DNA of 56,259 nt from Lentimicrobium sp. (GTDB lineage: Bacteria > Bacteroidota > Bacteroidia > Bacteroidales > Lentimicrobiaceae): NCBI GenBank assembly GCA_024709105.1, contig JANJXJ010000154.1, positions 1-56,259 of the forward strand, in the 5' to 3' direction. Both the position numbers and the translations under genes were made by a program. The notes below the pieces were generated by a model, which was given only the letters and a program-made list of their open reading frames with translations, ran no database searches and was not told the origin of the DNA. Position 1 is the first letter of the stretch, and every line of letters starts with the position of its first letter. Shown piece by piece: positions 1-8,187 of this stretch.

Positions 1-624
1 ACCATCACCGGTAAAAACCTTCATGTCATCTATAAATAATGTATGGGTAACGCCATCGGTTTCATTTTGAGCAAAGCCAATGGTTTTGATACGGGTGAAA
101 TCAACAGGATCTCCAAAATCAAGAAACAGGCTCATGGGAACAGCAACCCGGGTCCAGATGCCGGGCAGCAAATCGGAGCACCAGGCTGAGAAGATGTGTT
201 TGGTAGTTTTGGTATTTGAAACATCTTCCATAAAGATCCTCGGCAGCAACGAATTGCTCAGGCCTTCAACAGAGTGGAGCCAGAACGTTAATGTATCGGT
301 GTTGCTTATGTTTTTTTCGGTCCAGTTTAAGCCGGCAGCAATGGCTACCCAGTCGCCTCCGGTTACCGATTTCCACTTCAGTCTCAGGCTGTTGGTGCCC
401 TGCTGGGCAGGAGTAACACTTTCAACCGGAAACCTTCGCAAATCATTGCCCTTGCGCTCCAGTTCACTGGGACCAGTAAGTTCCATCCAGCTGAAATCAT
501 ATAAATCATTGGCCGGACTATCCTGGAAATAAAGGTAGGTCTGTGCACCAACCGGCAAAGCCATACTGCTGAAATACAGCAATATGGCCAATGCGAAAAG
601 TTTCTGGTTGAAGGTTTTTATCAT
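1..624 (-). CDS. secreted beta-sandwich (CBM-like) protein, 3' end cut by window
   Basis: The frame runs open from an ATG at 624 to the window edge, giving 208 residues with no stop, so the gene continues outside. Residues 1-28 form a signal peptide ending in VGAQ. The rest has the look of a carbohydrate-binding or galactose-binding-like beta-sandwich: alternating strands rich in W/F, and a closing strand with FIDDMKVF near residues 197-204, the 'IDD' strand typical of CBM-type folds. The start lies 8 bases after the stop of the upstream sugar permease, so the two are probably one operon. In that setting it is likely part of a larger secreted or surface glycan-binding or glycan-degrading protein, but the catalytic part, if any, is not in the window. 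The exact family is not recognised; exported location is well supported. Confidence 0.75.
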   Translation of the reverse strand, partial: MIKTFNQKLFALAILLYFSSMALPVGAQTYLYFQDSPANDLYDFSWMELTGPSELERKGNDLRRFPVESVTPAQQGTNSLRLKWKSVTGGDWVAIAAGLNWTEKNISNTDTLTFWLHSVEGLSNSLLPRIFMEDVSNTKTTKHIFSAWCSDLLPGIWTRVAVPMSLFLDFGDPVDFTRIKTIGFAQNETDGVTHTLFIDDMKVFTGDG

Positions 625-632
625 AATGGGGA

Positions 633-1976
633 TTATTTTCTGATTTGACTGCCTTTTACAGCGTAGAAGAAGATGTAGAGGTAACAAATTGCCGGAACAA
701 TAAAGGCCCAGGTGTATCCAAAATTATCGGCAACACTACCCATAACAGGAGGTATGATGGCACCGCCAAAAATGAGTGTATTTATGATTCCTGAAGCGGT
801 GCTGAGTTCGCCCGAATCCAGATCCTTAACTGCAAGAGTAAAGATGTTGGGGAACATGATGGAGTTGAAAAGCCCGATGGAAACAACTGTCCACAACGCA
901 ATTTGTCCGGTTCCGAAAGTAGTTACCAGGTCAAGAATGGCGGCAACCAATGCAAATACTGCAAGTGTGCGGGCAGCTTTTCCTGTTCCGATCTGCATAA
1001 TAAGGAAGTTAACCACTGCGATGCCAAGGAAAATACCGCCAATGTTCCAGTTCCATCCGGTAACGAAAGAACCTGAAATCAGCGCGAGCAACAGTACAGG
1101 AACTGCATAAGTAATTTTCTTCGACAAGCTGATTCCCGAGAACATAAACGAACCAAAGAAACGGCCTACCATTGCACCTCCCCAGTAAATTGCGGCGTAG
1201 GTAGAAGCCATTTCAGCATCCATACCATTTGTGGATTCAAGATAGCTGATAATCAGACTTCCGTTTCCAACTTCGGCACCAACATAAAAGAAAATTGCAA
1301 GGGCTCCGAGCAGTACGTGGGGGTATTTCCATACACTCTTTTTCTCGGTGGACTCTGTCTTGGCAATTTCCGGAAGTTTTATGGTCATAATCAGAAGCGC
1401 AATAATGACAATAATTACGCTCATAATTACAAATGGCATCTGTACAGTTTCGGCTTTGGCTGCAGCATCCAGCATTTCGGATGCGCCTGAAAAAATAAGA
1501 ACAGAGATAAGCCAGGGAGCTACCATGGTGGCAATTGAGTTTAATGCCTGAGTAAGATTGAGGCGGCTGGATGCAGTATCCTCAGGGCCGAGTGCAGTTA
1601 CATAAGGATTGGCTGCTGTTTGCAGAAAAACAACACCTGCGGCAAGAATAAATGTTGACAACAGAAATAACGGGAATGATGGTATACTTGATGACGGATA
1701 GAAAAGTAATCCGCCGGCAGCCATCAAAAGCAACCCGATGATAAGAGCACGTTTGTACCCGATTTTTTTGATGTAAAGGCCAATGGGAATTGAAATGAGA
1801 GCATAAGTGATGAAAAATGCAAAATTCAGCATCTGAGCTTCAAACTCGCTCAGGGCAAAAATGTCTTTTACCTTGGCGCTCAACGTGATGATAAACGTGG
1901 TTGCAAAGCCGAAAATGAAAAAAATGGAGCCGATCACCGACATGCCCACTTTAAAGCTGTTGTCTTGTTTACTCAT
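633..1976 (-). CDS. FHS/FucP-type MFS sugar permease
   Basis: The protein is a 447-residue polytopic membrane protein with about 12 hydrophobic segments. It resembles the fucose/glucose-galactose:H+ symporter group of the major facilitator superfamily. Family signs are the N-terminal FIFGFATTFI segment, LQTAANPYV after helix 4, a RLNLTQALNS stretch, and IFGGAIIPPVMG near the C-terminus. The frame is open upstream to 2051, but the ATG at 1976 (MSKQDNSF) is chosen because it precedes the first helix by the usual distance and the extra 25 residues are basic and low in plausibility. It probably imports a monosaccharide into the cytoplasm. The adjacent secreted CBM-like gene supports a carbohydrate-utilisation role. 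The upstream leader carries a twin dyad and a LacI-like site, so it may be substrate-regulated. Exact sugar unknown. Confidence 0.88.
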   Translation of the reverse strand: MSKQDNSFKVGMSVIGSIFFIFGFATTFIITLSAKVKDIFALSEFEAQMLNFAFFITYALISIPIGLYIKKIGYKRALIIGLLLMAAGGLLFYPSSSIPSFPLFLLSTFILAAGVVFLQTAANPYVTALGPEDTASSRLNLTQALNSIATMVAPWLISVLIFSGASEMLDAAAKAETVQMPFVIMSVIIVIIALLIMTIKLPEIAKTESTEKKSVWKYPHVLLGALAIFFYVGAEVGNGSLIISYLESTNGMDAEMASTYAAIYWGGAMVGRFFGSFMFSGISLSKKITYAVPVLLLALISGSFVTGWNWNIGGIFLGIAVVNFLIMQIGTGKAARTLAVFALVAAILDLVTTFGTGQIALWTVVSIGLFNSIMFPNIFTLAVKDLDSGELSTASGIINTLIFGGAIIPPVMGSVADNFGYTWAFIVPAICYLYIFFYAVKGSQIRK

Positions 1977-2176
1977 TTGTTTTTGGTTTTTAAAAAGTTT
2001 TATTTGTGTTTCCCTCCTTCTTTGATGGCAAGGACTGCCTTCAAAGTTCAATCCATAAAATTAGCAAAAATCCTTCAATGTTAAACACACTGTCATTTAT
2101 TCCTGCAGTGCTGAAAATATGGGGCAAAAGCCTGATTTAATCTTTTTTTCTGATATCCTGAATGCGTAAAATCGTA

Positions 2177-2219
2177 GTTTGTGTATTAATTACACTATGT
2201 TTGTGTAAATCATACACTA
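2177..2219. promoter_or_regulatory. twin dyad operator, two copies of GTTTGTGTA-N5-TACACTA
   Basis: Two near-identical 21-base elements lie at 2177-2197 and 2199-2219. Each contains the inverted repeat GTGTA-N5-TACAC (2181-2195 and 2203-2217) with matching flanks GTTT and TA. The repeat period is 22 bases, about two turns of B-DNA, so two dimers would sit on the same face. They lie about 200 bases upstream of the sugar-permease ATG. This looks like a cooperative transcription-factor site; the regulator is not in the window. Confidence 0.55.
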
Positions 2220-2253
2220 ACAAGGCGTAAAATTAGATTAAGTAAATGTAAAA

Positions 2254-2267
2254 TGCAAACGATTACG
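2254..2267 (+). promoter_or_regulatory. LacI/CcpA-type operator-like sequence
   Basis: TGCAAACGATTACG matches the LacI-family consensus TGNAANCGNTNNCA at every defined position but the last. It lies between the twin dyad and the DUF4139 gene, upstream of the sugar permease, a common target class of LacI regulators. A single degenerate match can arise by chance. Confidence 0.35.
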
Positions 2268-2442
2268 AAAAAAGTTTTCTCATCATTAATAAGTGAGAAT
2301 TAATGTAAATCCAATCAGTCTGCTTATTGAAATACAAGTATTTAAACAGCAGCTGGATATTTTTTTCTTTCAGTTAAAATGTTCTGTAAATTATAGCAGG
2401 ATATAAGTGGGGCCGTTTCAAAAGGTTAAATTTGGAGCGGAA

Positions 2443-2477
2443 TTACAACCGAACCACACCGGGCGGTTCGGTTGTAA
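2443..2477. repeat. 13-bp perfect inverted repeat (hairpin)
   Basis: TTACAACCGAACC at 2443-2455 is perfectly complementary to 2465-2477, with a 9-base loop. It lies 78 bases beyond the stop of the DUF4139 gene (minus strand) and could end that transcript. There is no U-tract on the minus side, so a protein-binding or mRNA-end-protecting role is equally possible. Confidence 0.5.
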
Positions 2478-2554
2478 ATACTCCGTTTAATATTATTCCT
2501 GAGACAACCCCATATCTGGCTTTTGAATCAACCCGGATTTATCAGATGAGATTT

Positions 2555-4528
2555 CTAATCCAGTGTTATGTCTTCGTATTTAGGATATTTAACCGAATAA
2601 CTGAAGTTCAGTTCTTTTTTCTCACCAGCCTGTAAATCAAGTGTCCAGGTAATTTTGCCATTATATGAATTGACTTTGGCATCGGGAGCGCCCAATTGCT
2701 CAATCAGAACTGATTTTCTTTCCGACAAGGGATACTGATCCTGAACAAGCATTTTTACAGGTATACTTTTGTTGTTTTTGACTGTAATTTTCCAGCCGGC
2801 AACTTCACGAATGTTATTGCCAATAATTTTTTTGTCGAATTTTTCTTTATCCCCTTCGCGGCTGATAAATATACTTTTATCGCGCCCCAGAGAAATACTG
2901 AGGGTATCGCCCGAAAAATCGGTATTTAGTTGTGTTTCGCCGACAAATGTTCCCTGATAATAAATTCCTGCTTTACCGGGCAGAAGATTTAATTCATTCC
3001 AGTTGGTAAGTTCTGCAGTAAGAAATACATCGCCCGAAAGTTTTGGAATGGCATGATAAATATAATCAACAGGAATGGCCGACTCTTTTATTCTGATGGC
3101 GTAATCCTGCCCGTCAGAGGGCACTGAATAAGGAATTTCAATGGTGTATTCAAGATTGGCTATTTCTGTTCGCAGTGTGTTGGAAATAAGGTCATTGGTT
3201 ACAACCTCCCGGGATGGTTTGTAATTGTGGGTTTTTGAGGTTGAGACACCTCCTACTCTTGTAGCTACTATACCTGTTCGATCTGGAGCCTCAGATCTTC
3301 CAACCAATGTACCATCTTTACTAATTAAAGGTACTTTGTAGTCTGCAACTTCAAGACTTTCAATATTAATAACAGTTTCCTCAAGATAGATATCATTAAA
3401 GGAAGTTTTTCCTGAGCTAATTACAATGTTTGAAACCATAACTGGTTTGTACCCAACAAAACTTGCTTTAAGATCATAACGGCCGGAAGCAACCGGTTTA
3501 ATTGTATAATTGCCCTCAAAATCTGAAGTAGTTCCTGCAATTTGCCTGTTGTTTGATTCAAGTGTAATAGTAACAAAAGGAATAGGTTCTTTGGTTGTTT
3601 TGTCGAGTATTCTGCCTTTCAGCGCTCCGTCGTTTGAATTTTGTTCATCAGGCTTTTGGTTATAGTTTGTTCTTCCAAGGTACCAGGCGTCGAGTTGAGG
3701 AATTTCTCCGCTCAGCGCAGGGTTTGAGGTTGAAAGTTTAATTTTTATATTGGTCCAGTCTTCGCCTGACGATTGAAACACATTGGCATTGTAAACCACC
3801 GATAGCGGGTTGCTGATATCTCTTACCCTGAAATCATAAAACGGAGTCCAGCCGGCAGAAGGAATGTAATAGCTCAGCGACAACTTGCTGCTGACGTCCT
3901 TCTCACTTTCAACCAGAACCATAATTTTACTCTGTGCTTTCTGTTTTTCAGAGGAAATGCGGTTCAGCTTGATGTAGAGTTCTTTGAGGCTGTTGCTTTC
4001 TGTTTCTATGTCGCCCGATAGTTTTAGTTTTTCAAGACGTATCTCATTGAACCGTTGCCGGTAAAAATCTGCTGCCAGTTTTATTTCGGCAACGGATTTC
4101 ACTGTTTCTGAACTGCCAAGCATGCTGTTGTCGAGCAGCACTTTTTCCTCAATATCAAAAACGCTTAACCTGGTTTTTATGTTCCTGATGTTTTCTTCGT
4201 GAAATTTGATAGTGGCTTCTATTTCTTTTTCTTCTTTGCCTTTTACAGAGGATGATGGAACTTCGGCCTGGTGTTTTACTGATAAAATTTTGCTGTTGGT
4301 AAGCCCGCCAACTTGTATGCTGTTTGCATTCAGTTCGTAAGGTAATTTGTCGAAGATAAGCAGAGATTTGCCGGGCTTAAGTTTAATGGTTGCACTGCGG
4401 CTTATTTGAGCGCCACTGTAAAATACTGTTGCATCGGTAATAACTGATCTGGGTCTTAACGTATCGGTGCTTTGTCCTGAACCGTTTAATGCGGCAAAAA
4501 GTGAGAGCAGTAAAATGATTTTTTTCAT
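2555..4528 (-). CDS. DUF4139/DUF4140 (MuiA-like) exported protein with inserted carboxypeptidase-regulatory-like domain
   Basis: The product has 657 residues with a signal peptide (residues 1-18, ending NGSGQS). Residues about 30-125 match the DUF4140 N-domain (ITDATVFYSGAQISR). A charged, probably coiled-coil stretch follows at 125-210. The DUF4139 core begins with LSYYIPSAGWTPFYDFRV (218-235) and continues to the end. Between about 300 and 385 a complete carboxypeptidase-regulatory-like beta-sandwich is inserted (GALKGRILDKTTKEPIPFV to DIYLEE). After it, residues 389-428 resemble the linker/plug start of Bacteroidota outer-membrane receptors (ADYKVPLISKDG ... RVGGV). DUF4139 proteins are linked to 'mucoidy inhibitor A', but the biochemistry is unknown. 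Location is probably periplasm or outer membrane. The gene looks monocistronic. Confidence 0.85.
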   Translation of the reverse strand: MKKIILLLSLFAALNGSGQSTDTLRPRSVITDATVFYSGAQISRSATIKLKPGKSLLIFDKLPYELNANSIQVGGLTNSKILSVKHQAEVPSSSVKGKEEKEIEATIKFHEENIRNIKTRLSVFDIEEKVLLDNSMLGSSETVKSVAEIKLAADFYRQRFNEIRLEKLKLSGDIETESNSLKELYIKLNRISSEKQKAQSKIMVLVESEKDVSSKLSLSYYIPSAGWTPFYDFRVRDISNPLSVVYNANVFQSSGEDWTNIKIKLSTSNPALSGEIPQLDAWYLGRTNYNQKPDEQNSNDGALKGRILDKTTKEPIPFVTITLESNNRQIAGTTSDFEGNYTIKPVASGRYDLKASFVGYKPVMVSNIVISSGKTSFNDIYLEETVINIESLEVADYKVPLISKDGTLVGRSEAPDRTGIVATRVGGVSTSKTHNYKPSREVVTNDLISNTLRTEIANLEYTIEIPYSVPSDGQDYAIRIKESAIPVDYIYHAIPKLSGDVFLTAELTNWNELNLLPGKAGIYYQGTFVGETQLNTDFSGDTLSISLGRDKSIFISREGDKEKFDKKIIGNNIREVAGWKITVKNNKSIPVKMLVQDQYPLSERKSVLIEQLGAPDAKVNSYNGKITWTLDLQAGEKKELNFSYSVKYPKYEDITLD

Positions 4529-4776
4529 GGAATTTTGATGTTTTAATGGTTAAATGTGCCAATAAATGATCACACCTGATAAGTTGTGTATTGGAAAAGA
4601 AATATTCAGCAATAGCATTTCCGGATTTTTCTGCTTAAAAAGTGAGCCGGATTGCGCTGTGTAAATGTATGACAAAATTATTTCTGCATCAATGGTTTTA
4701 AAATGATTTTAGAAGTTTTGAAACGCGAAGCTGATGCGCAGCCTGAAATAATCGGAATGATAATCTTTCAATTTTG

Positions 4777-5379
4777 CTAAAGGTTAGCTCCATTATATTC
4801 ATAATGTCCGATAATTGTAAAATCGAAAAGGCAGTCTTCCAGAACCTGGCCTGCACCAATGTTGTGAATAATCATGTATCTGTTCTGGTTTGTGGCTTTT
4901 TTGCCTGAAACAATTCCAATATGGGTTTGGCCCGATGCCAGCCGCCAGCAAACGATATGGCCTGGTTTGTAATCAGTTGCATTTTTACTTCCGGGCAGTT
5001 TTATACCTTTTCTGCCAAAAAAGACCATTAGGTTGGGTACCCTGCGGTGGTCAATATTTCTGTCGGGTCTTGAAAGTCCCCAGATGGAAGGGTACAACTT
5101 AAAGTTAGCCTTCATGTCCTGATGTACTTCTTTCTGCAAATCAATTCCCATTTTTCGGTAAGCCCTAATGATAACATCCGTGCACACACCTTTGTCAGCC
5201 GGCACATCGCCCATGGGATAAGGAATTTTAAAATATGAAGGGTCATACACTACACGATCTTTAGTGAGGGTATATGCAGAGTCGGCCAGGCGCTTCAGGA
5301 TATTATGCTGTTGCTGGGCCGGCAATAAATTAATTGAAAATGAAAAAATCAGTACGAGCAGTAAATGTTTCATAATCAA
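4777..5379 (-). CDS. DUF1287 family exported protein
   Basis: This is a 200-residue exported protein with a signal peptide of about 20 residues ending NLLPAQQ. The rest matches DUF1287, a family with an NlpC/P60-like papain fold. Visible family features are DRVVYDPSYFKIPYPMGDVP, GVCTDVIIRAYR (the Cys being the likely nucleophile position), NLMVFFGRKG, PGHIVCWRL and HIGIVSGK (His). It may act on peptidoglycan peptides or another amide in the periplasm, but no activity is established. An ATG at 5373 is as likely a start as 5379. It lies 112 bases downstream of the PurF-like gene in the same direction and could be cotranscribed with it. Confidence 0.85.
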   Translation of the reverse strand: MIMKHLLLVLIFSFSINLLPAQQQHNILKRLADSAYTLTKDRVVYDPSYFKIPYPMGDVPADKGVCTDVIIRAYRKMGIDLQKEVHQDMKANFKLYPSIWGLSRPDRNIDHRRVPNLMVFFGRKGIKLPGSKNATDYKPGHIVCWRLASGQTHIGIVSGKKATNQNRYMIIHNIGAGQVLEDCLFDFTIIGHYEYNGANL

Positions 5380-5491
5380 TCGGATAAAATTATCTTAGAG
5401 GGTATGTGGTTCCCATCCCGGCTTATAGGGAAAAGATAAAAGTTTAATAAAGGTGAGAAAGTAGTTCAGGAATTGCTGATTTTCATAGCAA

Positions 5492-7399
5492 TTAAACTCC
5501 GTAAGCCCTTTCGTTTTTACCCTCAATGTAATTGATAAACGATTTATTTACCACTTTATTACCGCCCGGGGTAGGGTAGTTGCCTGTAAAATACCAGTCG
5601 CCGCTATGGTTTGGGATGGCAGTATGCAGATCTTCAATAGTTTGGTATACAACTTCCACCTCAGCTTTGCAATCGGCAGGAGTAACCAGTTGACTGATTT
5701 TCGCTGAAATTTGTGCAGCTGTAAATGGCCTGTAGATTTCCTTAACGTAATTAACAACCTCTTCTTTTGGCAGATTTTCCTGAGCTTTGCACTTCAGGTA
5801 AACTTCGTTGATTACGTGGGTCATTTTGTGTTCTTTCAGCAGTTCAATAGCTGCATTAAAAGCCACAAAATCGCCCAGTTTGGTCATGTCGATGCCATAA
5901 CAGTCGGGGTATCTGATCTGCGGAGCTGAAGACGCCACCACAATCTTTTTAGGGCCCAGCCTGTCTAGAATGCGGATGATGCTTTTTTTAAGGGTGGTTC
6001 CTCTCACGATGGAGTCATCGAGAACTACCAGGCTGTCTGTACCTGCATTAACAATGCCGTAAGTAACATCGTACACGTGAGCGACAAGGTCGTCGCGGGC
6101 ATTGTCCTGGGTAATGAAAGTGCGAAGTTTTATGTCCTTAACGGCAACTTTTTCAACGCGTGGTTTCAGGTTAAATATTTCTTCGAGGCGTCCGGGGGTT
6201 AAATTGGAGCCTTCCTTGACAATAAGATCCTTTTTTATGCTGTCGCAGAAGTTGCCCAGCTCTTCAACAAGCCCGTAAAATGCAACGGCAGCAGTATTTG
6301 GGATATATGAAAATACAGTAGTTTTCAGATTATGGTTTACTGCTCTGAGGATTGCAGGGGTGAGCATTTTACCAAGTTTTTTTCGTTCCTGGTAAATATC
6401 GGTATCTGTACCGCGGCTGAAATATATTCTTTCAAACGAGCAGGCTGCAATTTTGTTTGGTTCAAGTATCTGATGCAGGCTAACGGTTCCGTCTTTTTCA
6501 ACAATCAGAGCCTGTCCGGGTAAAAGTTCTTTCACCTGAGAATGGTGAATGTTAAGTGCTGTTTGAATTACAGGCCTTTCGGAAGCAGCAACAACAACAT
6601 CGTCGTCGTAATAATAAAACGCAGGTCTTATTCCAGATGGGTCTCTGAAAACAAAGGAATCGCCATGTCCGAAAAGTCCTGAAATGGCATAACCGCCATC
6701 CCAGTTTACTGAAGCACGCTTTAAAATATCCGGAACATCAAGTGCTTTGGCAATTTTTGCGGTGATTTCTTTTTTCGAAAAGCCTTCGGCCTTGAATTTT
6801 GAATAAAGGCGTTCGTTTTCTTCGTCAAGGAAATGGCCTATTTTTTCGAGAATAGTGATGGTATCTGAAGTTTCCACCGGATATTGACCCAATTCGAGCA
6901 ATCTTTTAAAAAGCTCATCTACATTGGTCATGTTGAAATTGCCGGCAAGCACCAGATTCCTGGTCATCCAGTTGTTGGCACGAATTACAGGATGCAGATT
7001 CTGAACGTTATTTTTACCAAAGGTGCCATATCTGAGATGCCCCAGAAACAGTTCTCCGGTAAAACCGGTATTGTGTTTGAGCCAGTTAACATCGAGTCGT
7101 CTTTCTTTTTGGTCGTTAACAGCTGTATTTATCTCATCGTACGCCCATCTGAAAACATCGGCAATGGGAGTGTTTGAATTGGATCTGTGTCTGTTGATGT
7201 ATTTGGTTCCGGGTCGCGGGTCAAATTTGATACAGGCAATACCAGCGCCATCCTGCCCGCGGTTGTGCTGCTTCTCCATCAAAAGATGGAGCTTGTTTAG
7301 TCCCCAGGTTGAGGTGCCGTAGCGGTTCAGGTAATATTCCAGCGGTTTAAGAAGTCTTACCATGGCTATGCCACACTCATGTTTAATTTGCTCGCTCAT
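5492..7399 (-). CDS. long PurF-like amidophosphoribosyltransferase
   Basis: This 635-residue protein has the class II glutamine amidotransferase plus phosphoribosyltransferase architecture of PurF. Its MSEQIKHE propeptide precedes the nucleophile Cys9 (CGIAM). Glutaminase features are NRGQDGAGIA (46-55), HLRYGT (121-126), AGNFN (152-156) and FRDPSGIRP (251-259). CSFERIYFSRG (320-330) and the PRPP loop VVLDDSIVRGTT (458-469) complete the match. PurF makes phosphoribosylamine from PRPP and glutamine, the first step of purine synthesis. This protein is about 130 residues longer than canonical PurF (about 470-505), with insertions near residues 60-115 and 380-420 and a longer C-terminus. A long form of this kind occurs in Bacteroidota beside a normal PurF. 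It may be a paralogue with a specialised role, so no symbol is given. Confidence 0.85.
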   Translation of the reverse strand: MSEQIKHECGIAMVRLLKPLEYYLNRYGTSTWGLNKLHLLMEKQHNRGQDGAGIACIKFDPRPGTKYINRHRSNSNTPIADVFRWAYDEINTAVNDQKERRLDVNWLKHNTGFTGELFLGHLRYGTFGKNNVQNLHPVIRANNWMTRNLVLAGNFNMTNVDELFKRLLELGQYPVETSDTITILEKIGHFLDEENERLYSKFKAEGFSKKEITAKIAKALDVPDILKRASVNWDGGYAISGLFGHGDSFVFRDPSGIRPAFYYYDDDVVVAASERPVIQTALNIHHSQVKELLPGQALIVEKDGTVSLHQILEPNKIAACSFERIYFSRGTDTDIYQERKKLGKMLTPAILRAVNHNLKTTVFSYIPNTAAVAFYGLVEELGNFCDSIKKDLIVKEGSNLTPGRLEEIFNLKPRVEKVAVKDIKLRTFITQDNARDDLVAHVYDVTYGIVNAGTDSLVVLDDSIVRGTTLKKSIIRILDRLGPKKIVVASSAPQIRYPDCYGIDMTKLGDFVAFNAAIELLKEHKMTHVINEVYLKCKAQENLPKEEVVNYVKEIYRPFTAAQISAKISQLVTPADCKAEVEVVYQTIEDLHTAIPNHSGDWYFTGNYPTPGGNKVVNKSFINYIEGKNERAYGV

Positions 7400-7685
7400 T
7401 CGGGAATATTTTAATTTTTGATTCCACTCACTTTTGGCTGTTCATTCTCTGGCTAAAGAGCCATCCTCCTGCAAACCTGCAAAATACTGTATTCGCTGAA
7501 TAAAATCAGGGAATCAGCTTCTGTAAAAAATCATGTACATTTGCCTGCCGATTGTTTTTCAAAAAAACATCGCTAAGGAAGTGCAAAAATACATATTTAT
7601 GCCGCCCGTCATAAATAAATTCAATTCCGGCGAATGGGATAACGGGCAAAAAGTTAGTAAAAACTTTAAATCAGAGACTTAAATT

Positions 7686-8159
7686 ATGACCTTAAAAAAA
7701 GGTGTAACTATAAGAGAAGCAACAATTCTGGACCGTGATTTTTTGGTGGAATGCCAGATTAACATGGCTGATGAAACCGAAAATCTGGCTCTGGATTTCC
7801 TCACAGTTCAGATGGGAGTTGAAGCAGTGATGAGCGATTCTTCGCGCGGATTTTATATTATTGCAGAAGTTGAGGGGAATCTGGCCGGCTGTCTTATGGT
7901 AACTCCCGAGTGGAGTGACTGGCGCAACCGCTGGGTTTGGTGGCTGCAGTCGGTTTATGTGTTGCCGCACTTCAGGCAAAACGGAATTTTCGGCACGATG
8001 TATGATTATGTAAAGAACAAGGTTCTGGAAAACAATCAGGTGGCAGGCATCAGGCTTTATGTTGACAAAAGCAACCAAAGGGCTCAAATGGTTTATGAGA
8101 GGTCAGGGATGGACGGCGGGCATTACACAACCTACGAATGGATGAAGTCAAACAATTAA
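7686..8159 (+). CDS. GNAT family N-acetyltransferase
   Basis: A 157-residue cytosolic protein with a complete GNAT fold. It starts with IREATILDRDFLVECQ (strand 1/helix 1). Motif A is around residues 94-110, where QSVYVLPHFRQNGIFG corresponds to the V-x-x-x-x-R/Q-x-x-G acetyl-CoA pyrophosphate loop. RLYVDKSNQRAQMVYER contains the usual N-x-x-A-x-x-x-Y-E near the end. The enzyme transfers an acetyl group from acetyl-CoA to an amine; the substrate cannot be read. The DUF4476 gene follows 28 bases later in the same direction. Confidence 0.88.
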   Translation: MTLKKGVTIREATILDRDFLVECQINMADETENLALDFLTVQMGVEAVMSDSSRGFYIIAEVEGNLAGCLMVTPEWSDWRNRWVWWLQSVYVLPHFRQNGIFGTMYDYVKNKVLENNQVAGIRLYVDKSNQRAQMVYERSGMDGGHYTTYEWMKSNN

Positions 8160-8187
8160 CATTGCACTCACTTAAAATGCCAAACAT

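Larger units (their letters stand above)
1977..2554. other. long intergenic leader with several candidate control sites
   Basis: About 580 bases lie between the sugar permease and the DUF4139 gene, both read leftwards. The stretch is AT-rich with no convincing gene. It holds a twin dyad (2177-2219), a LacI-operator-like sequence (2254-2267) and a 13-bp perfect inverted repeat (2443-2477), listed separately. No clean TAnnTTTG element was seen on the minus strand, so the permease promoter is not placed. Confidence 0.6.

Noticed and set aside
80-532. 150-residue plus-strand open frame
   Set aside because: It is the shadow of the secreted beta-sandwich protein read on the minus strand; the minus frame has a signal peptide and proper domain pattern.
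2432-2635. 67-residue plus-strand open frame in the long leader
   Set aside because: It spans the inverted repeat and runs into the opposite-strand DUF4139 gene; no coding bias.
7536-7543. TACATTTG as promoter of the GNAT gene
   Set aside because: It would give a leader of about 136 bases and has no -33 element; too weak to list.
7400-7685. Riboswitch before the PurF-like gene
   Set aside because: No purine or PRPP riboswitch core could be recognised in the divergent spacer.
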